DNA of 64,000 nucleotides from positions 238,501 to 302,500 of the forward strand of contig JAODUP010000414.1 of the NCBI GenBank assembly GCA_025642065.1, read 5' to 3'. The notes under the pieces were generated by a model, which ran no database searches, was not told where the DNA came from, and worked only from the letters and a program-made list of their open reading frames with translations. Of this stretch, positions 23,135 to 35,657 are shown one piece after another. The position numbers were made by a program, and so were the translations under genes. Positions within the stretch are counted from its first letter, which is position 1; each line of letters opens with the position of its first letter. Source of the stretch: Paralvinella palmiformis (Eukaryota > Annelida > Polychaeta > Terebellida > Alvinellidae).

Positions 23135-26100
23135 GTATGTGAAAGTGTTCTTGTAACAGTAATCATGTACATATTTTATAATACCTCGCATATTTCAAAT
23201 GGGTGTTTACGCCACATTTAAATTATCATATTATTATTAAGAAAGAATTTTCCCCTGGCCAATTCTGATTTTTATTGAAATAACATTTTCAGTTGTATTT
23301 AAATAATGGTGATTTCTTGTGACTTGTTACTGTTAGTTGTTAAGTAGTTTAAGTTGTTACTTCATACTTGTAAGTTGTAGTTGTTGATACAATATGAATA
23401 TATATATATATAATATGATATGATATATATATGATAGTAGATCTACTCACTACTGATCTAGCCTTACAGGACTAGCCACTAGTGACTAGGTCTATCTATT
23501 ACAACCCAGAAGGACCGGAATATATTGAATTGAATTGATTACAATAACACTAGCAGGCATTGACTTTTAATTCCGTGTATATGATTATATGGTATCAAGG
23601 TATTATTAAATAAAAGAGAAAAGCAAATGTGCGTATTCGCTGACAAAAGAGTTTTAACTGGTGGTGAATATGACATCGGTCAAAATATTTGGCAGAAATG
23701 GCTATGCACTGTGACTGTAGATGTGTAATCAGTAGGTAAAGACATGATAGGTAATAGGACTGTACTGACTCATTTTGCAACCCTGCCCAATTAAAAACAG
23801 GACCTTCTCATTTTGCAACCATTTGATTCAGCACAGCATCGGCATGATCGGATTAGTAGTAGGCAAGCTAATGGAATCACTTATTCGTGACCATCTTGTG
23901 GATCATATGATGAAAAACAAGCTATTCTGTGATGCCCAACATGGATTTGTTCTAGGAAGATCTTGCATGACCCGGCTATTAGTTGTCACAGAACTGTGGA
24001 GAGAGATGTTGGATTCTGGTAACCCAGTTGATGCCATCTATCTCGATTTCAGCAAAGCATTTGATATTGTACCACACCAAAGACTCTTCAACAAAGTGAA
24101 GACGTATGGTATAGTTGGTGACACATATGACTGGATAAAAGCATTCTTGATTTGGCATACCCATCAAATCATCGTCTACAGTAGCTTCCCATCGTGGCTG
24201 GAAATGCTAAGTGGCATCCCACAGGGTAGTGTCCTTGGACCTATATTGTTTGTACTTTTCATAAATGATCTCCCTGACATGGTCCAAAGCACAGCACATA
24301 TCTTTGCTGATGACACTAAAGTATACCGAAAGGTCCTCACGGACCAAGACTGTATCGAGCACAAGCAGACCTTACAAGACTCTACTGAGTTATCCACGAC
24401 CCTTGTTAGGCCCCATCTCGAGTATGGGAATATTATATGGCATCCCTGATATCAGATCTATAAGTTAGAAATTGAGAAGATACAGAGGCATTCTACTAAG
24501 TTAATCCCATGCCTTAAATATCTATTACATGAGAGAAGATTACACGCCCTTATATTACCATCACTGGATTTCAGACATTGCTGTGAAGATATAATCCAGG
24601 TGGTCAAAATCATGAATGGGTTAAATCGGCTTGATCCTGAGATATTGTTTCTCAGAGCTGAAGGACAATGTACCAGGGGGCATAATGACAAGTTATACTC
24701 ATGCGTCACAGTAGGCTTGAAGTTCATAAGAACGTGTTCAGCCAAAGAATAGTCCAAGACTGGAATTCACTCTCACAAGCAACTGTTGCGGCCACTACCC
24801 TCAATATGTTTAAAACTAGGCTTGATAAACAGTGGCAGGCAATGTGATACGTGGCACCATAGGCGTATAGAGCAAAAGTAATTTATCAAAACCGTATATC
24901 AGTCAGTCAGCTTCCCGTTTCGAAACTGCCCATCCTGTTTCAACACTGCCAGTCCGTTTCAAAATGGGAAGAAGACCGTTTCAACAACTTGAAATAATTT
25001 ACTGTTTTCAGAATTTATTTGTTAATATATCTATATATCCAGGTCTATATAATTTATATTCAATTTAACTTCCACAACAGCATATAATGTTGCTAGATAA
25101 GTTAGAAATAATGGGGAGAATTTTAGTGCTAAATGGGCTGTGAAATGGGACGGTCCCATTTCGAAATGGTACCAGTTGTCAAGATGGTGCGTAACAGGAC
25201 TACAGATCTCTATTGTTGGGTTGCATATCATCAGGACACAGTTCAACATCCCAATAAAAATAAAATGACTTACTACATGTTACTGTCCTGTTGTCAATAT
25301 GGGAAACCAAGATCAATTTTATGGTCCATTTTGATAACCTGCCTATTTAAGTCATATCCCACTTGAGTCTGGGCTGTAATGTGCACAGATATGGGCTCAG
25401 TTCAATTCCGGAATTGGAATTGATGGGCAATTTTGGAATTGCTTATTTAAAAAAAGAGAATTGGAATTGATAAATTTGGAATTGAAGTTTGCTATAAAAC
25501 ACCAAAGGTCATGTAGTGACTAGACTTCTATCAAATTCCCTGACAGTAATAGTCTAATATCTGATTTTAAGCTGTAAGAAAACTGCAGGAATTTGTGCCA
25601 CTGTGCTACATTTTTACACCCCAGTCATCAAGTACATTAATATAGTGTATTCCTGAAGCGTGATATATTTGTTATTGAGGTGAAACTTTTAATGGAACAC
25701 CCATTTAGTTTGTCAATGACTAAATGGTAAAAGAAATTATTAAACTTACGAGATTGGTGTTGAATGTTTTAGGTAAAAATGTAGAAATTTATTTAACTGA
25801 ATAAAATGCATTTCTAGTATATCAAAATAAATAGGGAAACGTCCACACAGACACCAAATTCTCTCCAGGAAGAAAATTCCCAATCCTGGTTTTAATATTA
25901 CTCCCTAGCAGACATGGGGGGTGGGGGGTCAATTCCATTTTGACAATTCCACATCAAATCCAATTCCAAATTTTTCAATTCCAATTTTTACTGACTCTTT
26001 TTTTAGCTACAACTTTTTACCATAAGTAGGTACTCCGAGTACCTACTTGGAATACCTACTCCGAGTAGTTTATATTTCAAGTAGGATTGTTGTGGAAGAA

Positions 26101-29100
26101 ATATTTCTGAATTAAAAATTTAAATGGTAAATTAATTTGTGTATTTAATTTTTTTGTTGGAAATTCCAATTTTTTTAAATAATCAGTTCCAGAATTTGAA
26201 TTGACCATCAATAGTGATCTGTGATCCAATGTGCTACCAGTTAGGCCACAGAAGCATCCCCATGGGGGAATGAAGAGGTAGGGAAGAGAGTGGTTGAGAA
26301 ATGACTAACGTACAAAGGATACCACTGCAGAAGAAGATGCATTGGCAGAATATGAGATGGGAAAGAAGGTTATAAAGAAAGTGGTTGCTCAATGCAGAGT
26401 TGTTTGATTTAATTCACTGCTTTTTTTTTTTTTACAATCATGAATTTGAATTTTTTTCAATTTTATTATGTTATATTAATGGTTTTGTTATTAATTGAAT
26501 TTTTATGATTATTGCAAAGATGTCAAGTGAAGCCACTCTGCTTCAAGGTGGTAAATTGGATGAATTTGGGGATAATCTGACCCATGAAGTGACGGCTTTT
26601 CTATGCATTTAGGGGAGCATTGAGTTAATGTTAAGCACTCGGTGTTTAGCCAGGATGGGTAATGGGTATATAAGGTGAGCAGTTCACTATCGATAGTTAT
26701 TTCATGCTGAATACCGGCACATATCAGAACCAAAACCAGAATTTTGAGATTACAGAATTGTGTATTTCATCAGTATAGATTGACACTTGTCAACTTCACA
26801 ATGTCTGACAGGAAACAGGATTGTGTGTAGTTATAATTTGATAAGACTATATTTCTGGAGAAAGCCACATGTCAGGCAATGTGCAAGAAATGTGGCAAAG
26901 AAATGCAGGGACTTGTCACCAGAATAAAAGAATCAATTTATATTTTCTAAATCTGATTAAAATTAGTTTTTTGAAAACCATGATTTTTTTCCAACTTTGC
27001 GGCTCAAAGACCAATCACAGCAATAGGACAGAAAGAAATTTGGAGAGAAGCTTAATATGGAGGAAGGGTTAGAGATCTGTTGTTCAGGATGGTAAAACAG
27101 TTGGCAACAGAAAGACATACCGGTAGATATGCTAAAAGCTGGAACATGAAAATAATTGGGCACCACTGTAGACCACAATATACCAACAGAAGTGGACCAA
27201 TTCTCTCTTAAGAAAGAAAATGTTTGCTGATATTATTTTATGATAAGGATGTGTATCACATCCTTTGCTGGTACAGATAAATAAAAAATAATAAATCATC
27301 ATCATAATAATGAACAATTTCTTTCATTTTCATGCAGTATTCCTTCTCAACTGTGCAGTTCAGACCTATGACTGGGGGAGACCGGGCAGTCAGAGTACCG
27401 TCGCAAGATTGGCAAAGAGCGGAAATGCTAACTTTTCCCTGGACGAGAAGAAGCCATACGCCGAGGTATGAAGTAACCTTATTTCTCTAGGTCATAGATT
27501 TAATTCTCGATGCCATGATGTATTTCGTAATTTGCCATGCTGTATTTTGTAATGTGCTCCATACGAATGATGAATACATTTTGTTATGGAATATAGCAGA
27601 TCTGTTATTATTATTATACCAAACTTATAAAGCTCTCTTTCCATACTTAAAGCCTGTTCACTGTATGATATAGACTGTAGAATGATTTTTAATATAAGTC
27701 TAGTCTGTCTTTATTTGTCAAGCAGTGATAGCACAGTTAGTTAGAGTGTAGGACTCATAGCCGAGAGGTCATGGGTTCAAGGCTCCGGATTTGCAATGAT
27801 GTCATGTGGTGACAGGTTCACTCACCCATAAAAATATGAACCTGACAGGACATGATGGCTATGTGTTCGAGTAATGCATTGCGTCTTTAATAGCAGCATG
27901 CATTGTATGCTCCCATGGGAGTAGAGATGTGTGCTGGATTGGAACAGGTATGAGTCAGGAATAATAATACTGTAAAGTGCCTTAGAGCAGCTATCTACCT
28001 AAATAGGGCACTATATAAATATCAAATATTATTTGTTAGCGGGTGATAAATATCATCTGTGTTTATCTTCCATATAGTTATGGATGGGAACCCATGCCAA
28101 GGGACCATCAGTTATCTCATCATCTCAACAGCCGTTATCTGATTGGCTAACTAAGCACCCTGATGCAGTAGGTGACAAGGTGACGCAGATATACCCACAG
28201 ACTGGTCAGCTACCTTTTTTGTTTAAAGTACTGTCAGTAAATAAATCTTTGTCGATTCAAGCACATCCAGATAAGGTAATTACAAGTGTGTGTGTGTTTT
28301 TCTCTCTCTCTCTCTCTTGCTCTCTGTATGTCTCTCTCTCTCTCTCTCTCTCTGTCTGTCTCTGTGTGTGTGTGTTTTTGTTTGTTTGTTCATTCAACAG
28401 AATAAACAAGCACTCTCAATTGATACAGGAGATTTCATAATGGTCTCTGCTTCCAAACATTTTACACTTAGAAGTCTTCACAAATATTTAAATGTTTGTT
28501 GCACCATATCCAGACACCAATTTCAGTCTGATCTCATTTCAGGCTCATGCTGAGAAGTTACATGCTGAGAGACCTGACAAGTATCCGGATCCAAACCATA
28601 AACCAGAAATGGCGATAGCACTGACAACATTTGAGGGATTGTGTGGGTTTAGGCCAAAGGAGGAAATTGTGAGATTTTTGAATAGTAAGGAATGTTTTTA
28701 TTAGAGGTCTGTGTGTGTGTGTGTGTGTGTGTTTTAGGATACATATAGAGAGGCAACGGGCACAGAGCATCAACATATCTAAACATCCTACAAGACCTAC
28801 TTCCATAAATACAAATACAACTATACATACATTAATCTAAAAATAAAATATTCCATACCTCCACATATTGATAGATGTGTGCGTATACCTAAGCATGTGT
28901 CTGGTCTTCTCATCAGCCTGTGGAAACCAGTTAATTCGTTTTTCGTACGCAGTAAGATGTCTAGTGTAACACTTCCAGGTCAGAGCACAGCGGCTGTGAC
29001 TGTGAGTAGTTGATCTACTGATGAGCCATATTTGTAGCTGTATCTTTGTTTCTGTATCTTTCTTCATGGTAACTTATTACAAAATATAAGCTCCTGCTGG

Positions 29101-32100
29101 CATTGTCTCCGGAGGTAAGCTTGTGAAACAGACAGTTATTGTGGAGTAACAACCAACGGCTGAACTGCGGTCAGAAAGTGACATTTTGACAGGGAAAATT
29201 ATCAGAAAGTGACATTTGTGATAGGGAAAATTGTCAGAAAGTTACATTTGCCACAGGAGAAAAATGTCAAAAAGTTACATTTGCCAATGGCACAAAGTGT
29301 TATGATGTGATGGCAGTGTTAGTGTGTAATGGATATCTTCATATTTCCAAACAGTATTAGAGCTAATATTTGTTGCACAAATAATAGTGTTAAGGAAAGG
29401 TTTTTTATATGTTATTCATGAATAGTAGATGGGAATAGGGAAAGAGCTTTCCCCTCCTACCTACCCGGTACTACTACAGCATCTTATATACACACCAAAT
29501 CCAGTTTTGAATATAAAAATCCTCCCCCCCCCCCACAGTATCACTGCTTGAGGTGCAAGACCATATTCCCAGTCCTGACTCAGACTGCTTTAAGAATGTA
29601 CTTTGTCCACTAGAGTCATTTCAAAACCAGAATTTCCAGTCCACGCTCTTAAAGGCGTCCTTCTGGCAGTGTAGTTGGTAGCACTACTGCTCTGTACAAT
29701 TTTAGGTCAGGGTTCGAAACCCAGTGTCATCCGCATCTGTCAGATGTTTCATCTCGTTATTTCCCTGCTTAGGTCAGCCCCTTCGATCATTTATCCCAGG
29801 CCCCGAAGGAAAGAACTAACTCACTGATTCCATAAGTTATCATTTATTTGGTAGGTATATCTGTTGCATTCACATATAACTTTCATGTGTATCATCCGTG
29901 AATATTCAATAATTAATGGGCAAGTCAGTTATCAGGAACCAATTAAAGAAAATACAGATTGATCCATCTGAAACATGGCATTGTTATATAATATATAATA
30001 ATATGTGACATTTATTTAGCACAGATCGATCACGTCCTGTCATGTTCTCATTTTTATGGATGAGTGAACCAGTCACCACATGACGGCGGCATTGCAGCTC
30101 CAGAGCCTCGAACCTGCAACCCTTTGGCTACGAGTCCTGCACTCTAACTACCATAACTGCGCTAACACGGCTCAAGTATTTATCACGTTATTAATTCAGT
30201 TATGGTGTCCTACTGTATTGTTGCTCTCAGCTACAGATAAGACAATAGTACACAACATTATACAACATCAGAGCAGATTGGTATACAATGAAAAACATCG
30301 AACTGATGGATAACAGATTACTTCAGAAACGGGAAAACTTCCAGATTGATGATAATAATAATAATAATGGCCAAAACGTCAACCTCAAATGAGGGAGATG
30401 TCTATCGTCTGTAATTTATAGCTTCCCCACGGAGACTAATTCTAAATAAATTTAGAATAAATGGCATATTCGGTGGAGAAAACCTTGCCAGTTGCCTGGC
30501 TGGATGAAAAACTCCTCCTACTATAGGGCCACGGCCGAGGCGAGAACCTGCGACCTCCCGCACAGAATGACCATAGCCGTAGGTTAATAGTGTCATGCTC
30601 TACCCACGAGATCTCATATTCCTCTGTACCGCAGGGCACCAAACAGGATTGGTATTCTCCATCAGGATGGATTATGCAGCCTAACACATCGTAGCAAGCC
30701 TAGATTCATTACATACAGTCAAACCCTGCTCGGTGACCACCTCACCAGAGTGACCACTTGGCTAACTTGTGACTGTTGGCCTGGTTATAAGACAGTTGAA
30801 ATTATGATTAGTTTGGATGAAAATGCCTTTAGACTGGTTAGTGAAACAAATATATTTATAATTTCTTTTGTCAGGTCATAAAAGGCGATGTCTGTCAAAT
30901 GGCTTTTTAATTATATTGTGTGTATGTGTGTGTGTGTTTTCAAGTCCGTGAGGAACGTGGCTTTTAAGCTTGTACAAGTATGTTAATGTAAGCTTAATGT
31001 GAGTCCAGCTGACTGCCTATTGTGTTGTCCTTCAGTAAAGAGACCACCTCACTACAGCAACTACTTTAGAAACGTCTCCTAGGTGGTCACTGTAGTGAGG
31101 TTCAACTGTATTAGACGAGCGAGGGAGCAAGTGGTTTGCCTCAGCATAGGTCACGCCCGTGATATATATTTTAGTGGTCACTCCCCAGAAAAGATCCAAC
31201 CAACCTGGATACATTGAGCAGATTTGAACTCAGACCTAGACTATTACAGCACAGCGCATTAACAGCTGCACTATCAGGGTGCCTTATTGGACTTACAAGA
31301 CCAGACAGTTTACTGATTACGTCATTGATCTGTATATCAATAAAGTCAATCAAACTCGTGACAGTGTGCTCCTAGATGATCCCGATGTCTAATTGATCCA
31401 TCATTAATAATGTTATTATGAAGGATGTGTTTCATTAGCCCTATCTGGCACCTCCGTGGTCTAGTTGGTGGCGCGTTGTACCACGGATCACTACCACCCG
31501 TGTTCGAATCTCGGCATGGGCATCTCTGAAGGGTGTTTCATCTTTGACCTCGCTTCATAACCTTCGGAGGTCGCTCGGCCCATTTAGCCTACGATGTGCA
31601 CAAAAGTGGCCATAAAACATCAATCATCATCATCATCATCATCTAACCGTTGTAGTCTGCTCTACTTTTCACCTCGTCTAAAATGTGTCATCTAAAAGAA
31701 ACAAATAATGATAGAAAGAATTACAGGTTTATCCCTCATTTATTGACTCAATAGATGAGGGATTGAGTCATCTTCTCATACTGTTATTGTTGGTGACTTC
31801 AATGATGTACACTGATCTCCTTAATTCATTGCATTGACGGGTAATCAAACATTTTCATTTTGTTTATTTATTTATTTAGTATTTATTTCAACTCCTAAAC
31901 CAGCACTAGTACAATGTTGAAAAGGCGAACCTCATAAGGTACGACATTCATATCGACGTGTTTCGGCGGATAAATAATGAAACACCCATAGACTTGGCCA
32001 TGATGCTGATCTTATCATCACACGGGTGGATGATAATGATCTTCTAGATGCTGCGTTGAGGTGTTCTGGCTTTCATCTCGGACCGTCATATGATCAACAT

Positions 32101-33088
32101 CTCTAGAAATCTGTTCAAACGTGCAATAACTGTACTGGTGTTATCCTGAAGGAAATATTAAAATATTCATTGGCTTCTCCCATTTCAAGGATGATCTTCG
32201 CTGCTCCAAGTTAATCGCTCATCCATGGAATGGCCTGTGTGATTTATTTGGGGGGTGGGGGTGTATGGCTGATACAGGCCTTCCGAAGATTGGTCAACAA
32301 GGACTAAGCACTCTGTTCCTCCCTTATCGTATGCGTAAACCTATACAACATGATTGCGCGATATCAAGATGATTTTAATAAGCCAACTCTTACATTTGAA
32401 TGAACAATATTTGATGTCCATCAGATTACATAATACGCTAATAATAATAATAATAATGTATATTTAATAAAGCGCCCTTACTAGCAGGAGCCATTCAAAG
32501 GTACTGTACAAATAATAACCCATTGAATCAGCAATATTATGTCTGTATTATAAAAGCTTGTTGATGGAAAATGAACCACCTTTGCTATTTCACCTCCTTG
32601 ACCCTATAGACATAGGGGAGCTCTGATGACACAGTGATTATAGTGCTGCACTATAAACCTCCGGACTGTGGGTTCAAATCTGGCATTCACCCACGTTTGT
32701 GGTATGTTTGCAAAGGATTCGCCACTATGTCTCGGGTTATTCTGTCCATTGGTCAATTCCAAACCCGGATGTCCCAAGTGAGATCTGCATCGGGGCTAAA
32801 CATGGCCTCCACTCACTCACTCACTCACTCACTAATATATTTTTTCATTCCACAGCAATTCCAGAATTTAGATCTATTGTCGGAGGTACTAATGCTGACT
32901 CACTGGTATCAGCATCAAGTCCTGGTGAACAACAGACCGCTTTAAGGGATTGTTTCTCAGCATTGATGAAGTCTGATCCAGAGACTGTGAAACAGGAAGT
33001 GGAGAAACTGGTGACACAGTTAAAACAGATGAGTTAGTATGGAACTGATATAATTCTGATAACATATGTCACACAAACTATGGCTGAA

Positions 33089-33127
<39 letters not shown>

Positions 33128-33525
33128 GAAATGGATAGATTTTCTGCCGAATCCATGTATATGTTATTGTTTTTACATCACTTTTGTTAGATTTACATAT
33201 AAACAAATACTTTAGTACAATTATTGACAGCTCTCTGAGATACTACGAGTCAAAACTCTGCTCTAAGCCTAAAGGTTAGCTCATCTTTCATCTCCCCTCA
33301 TCATACTCATAGCTGTTGTCTCATAACTGTTATCTCATAACTGTTATCTCATAACTGTTATCTCATAACTGTTATCTCATAACTGTTATCTCATAACTGT
33401 TATCTCATAGTTGAAGACTGTTTGACCCAATTATCTCACCATCAGTCTAATATTATTTGTGTAATATTTTCAGAAATGAGTGATGAGCCAATGTTCTATA
33501 GCAATATCCATAACTATTATATACA

Positions 33526-33564
<39 letters not shown>

Positions 33565-35619
33565 GTTTTTAAACTATTTAAATACTTTTTTAAACTGTTC
33601 ATATTTGGATCTACCAAGATAAACAACATATATATTTGGATTTAAATAAAATATGTTTTATCTAAGTTTTGCCGCAAATATTATTTCTTTGTACATTAAT
33701 ATCTCTAATGAGACATGTGGGATACAGGTCATGTTTGTTTACATAATCATTGCCTGCTCTATAGCTTACAACAGTTTTTGTCAGATAATGTGAAGTTTGA
33801 CCATCCGTCACTGCATTCAGTGATATCCCATCATATTGGCCTCGCATCCTTTTGGTCACAGTTGATAATTTTTGTTTGCACCTTCCAGAATCCGAAGGGA
33901 GTAACACCGAGCATATTGAGGGAGAGCTGTTTCTCAGATTACATCACCAGTTTCCTGGAGACTGCGGATGCTTTTGTATCTACTTCCTGAATCATATGAT
34001 CCTGAAACCCGGTGAAGCCATGTTTCTGGAAGCCAACCTGCCGCACGCTTATCTGTCGGGTGGTAAGTGCTACAAACTATTTTATACAGATGTTTATTAA
34101 ATGGACCTGTGAGCCATCCATTATTATAATTTTCACAAATGTGCAAAATACATACTTTTTCTGATACACCTTCCCCCTGAAAATGTACAGGTGTAAATGT
34201 CAAAAATTACAATTAAAAGGTGCTGTTTTGCTACGAAGAAGACTGCTATCTCTATCTGTTTAATAGTATTATTTATTGATAGATGGCGCCAGTAATTATA
34301 TTGAAGTTTTAGCTTGTCTCATAGTATCAGGGGTTTACAGTAAGCTTTATCATTAACTTGCCATTTCAGGCAAGTAATAACCAACCCCCCCAAAAAAAAA
34401 ACCCAACAAGTTCCCATATATCTGGAGCTGTAGTACTTACCAGGCAGTTAGGTTTTACCAGAGAACTTGTATACAGAGTGGTCAACTCCTGCACTAAACT
34501 GTGTAACAGCTGGCGATTGTAGCGCACCAAGTGGTGGCTGTTTAACTAGTTATTTACACTTGGCTGGGCTATGCTGGGTAAACAGCTAATGGCAACCAAA
34601 ACACAGGTTTTTAATCAACATGGAATGGAAATTCATTCGTTTGTTGTCATTGCCATATTTTCAAGCATCTGTAGAATTGAAATACCAATGCCTATGTTCA
34701 CACATAAGCCGTGTGTGCCTATATTTATATAGGTGAAAACGAATTGAGGCCGACACACTCGCAATACTAGTAGGCTGTTAAAGAATTCTGAAATCGTCTC
34801 GTTAATCTGTCAGCCAGGTTTTTCTCGGGGCGAATACAGGATTTTAATGGAGGGCACGTGAATATTAGCGCCAGTAAATATTTAGAAAGTAATACCAGAC
34901 ACTGACTGGTAAAACTGTCCCCCCACCTAAGGCAGTGGGTGTGGTGAATTCATGCTACACATAGTCTATAATTCCCACTTTGGTTTACGTCGATCAACAA
35001 AACTTTATTTCCAGTTTACCTAACATATAAATATTTTTTTCATACACACTCTCAATCAGTTGTTAAATTAATCATACACCAGTAACCACACTCGCATTTC
35101 TAGACACCAAACATCAAGCACAGCCAGTCTGGGTGATGTACAATCATTTGTGTTTAAGCGTGCACCTGTTCAAATTATACAACCGCACATTCACATACGG
35201 TACCACCCAAATCATAAACGAGATTTTTTTTGTGTTGCATTTATTGAAATATATAATATATATTTTGTATATGTAGCACATCTGGTATATGGATTGTTTC
35301 ACATATTTGGTTCTTTTATACCACAAACATATATTATTGTCAATACTACACAAATTAGTACCCAAGCCGACACCACATCATACCTGGTAGTTACTATCAC
35401 TTACATTCATATATCAGATCATTATTAAATAGCCAACACAACATTATACTAACTGGTTCTCACATGTCCTGGAAAAGCTGAGAAATAACAAATTCATTTT
35501 CCATGCCCAGAAATGTCATGGAATTTTAAAATCTAAATATAAATACAACTATACATACATTAATCTAAAAATAAAATGTTCCAAACCTCCACATATCCTT
35601 ACATATATGCTTATGTGTG

Positions 35620-35657
<38 letters not shown>

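Larger units (their letters stand above)
23135..27337 (+). other. MPI: MPI intron 1 (4.2 kb)
   Basis: It holds a LINE RT relic (23836-24850), an element with inverted ends (25405-26213), a SINE fragment (26214-26262) and a hAT-like 5' relic (26399-27020). Confidence 0.65.
28685..32855 (+). other. MPI: MPI intron 4 (4.2 kb)
   Basis: It contains a TG run (28711-28733), one copy of repeat R5 (28792-28875), five SINE copies (29655, 29990, 30354, 31445, 32622), short repeated GTCAGAAAGTGACATTTG motifs (about 29170-29290) and an AATAAT tract with a LINE-like tail (32440-32520). No other gene was seen. Confidence 0.65.
33033..33888 (+). other. MPI: MPI intron 5 (0.86 kb)
   Basis: It holds a TG run (33090-33127), a 15-bp tandem repeat (33306-33412) and a TA run (33528-33561). 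Nothing else. Confidence 0.8.

Noticed and set aside
31445..31520. tRNA-like sequence with box A and box B, possible tRNA gene
   Set aside because: It is the head of a family A SINE: no complete acceptor stem or anticodon stem pairing was convincing, and the body and tail of the SINE follow. The same reasoning applies to all other tRNA-like heads.
33033..33040. Alternative MPI exon 5 donor GTATGG
   Set aside because: It would leave two bases and break the frame with exon 6; GTTAGT two bases upstream keeps it.
33306..33412. Short regular repeats as a CRISPR-like array
   Set aside because: The 15-bp units are contiguous with no spacers, and the context is an animal intron.
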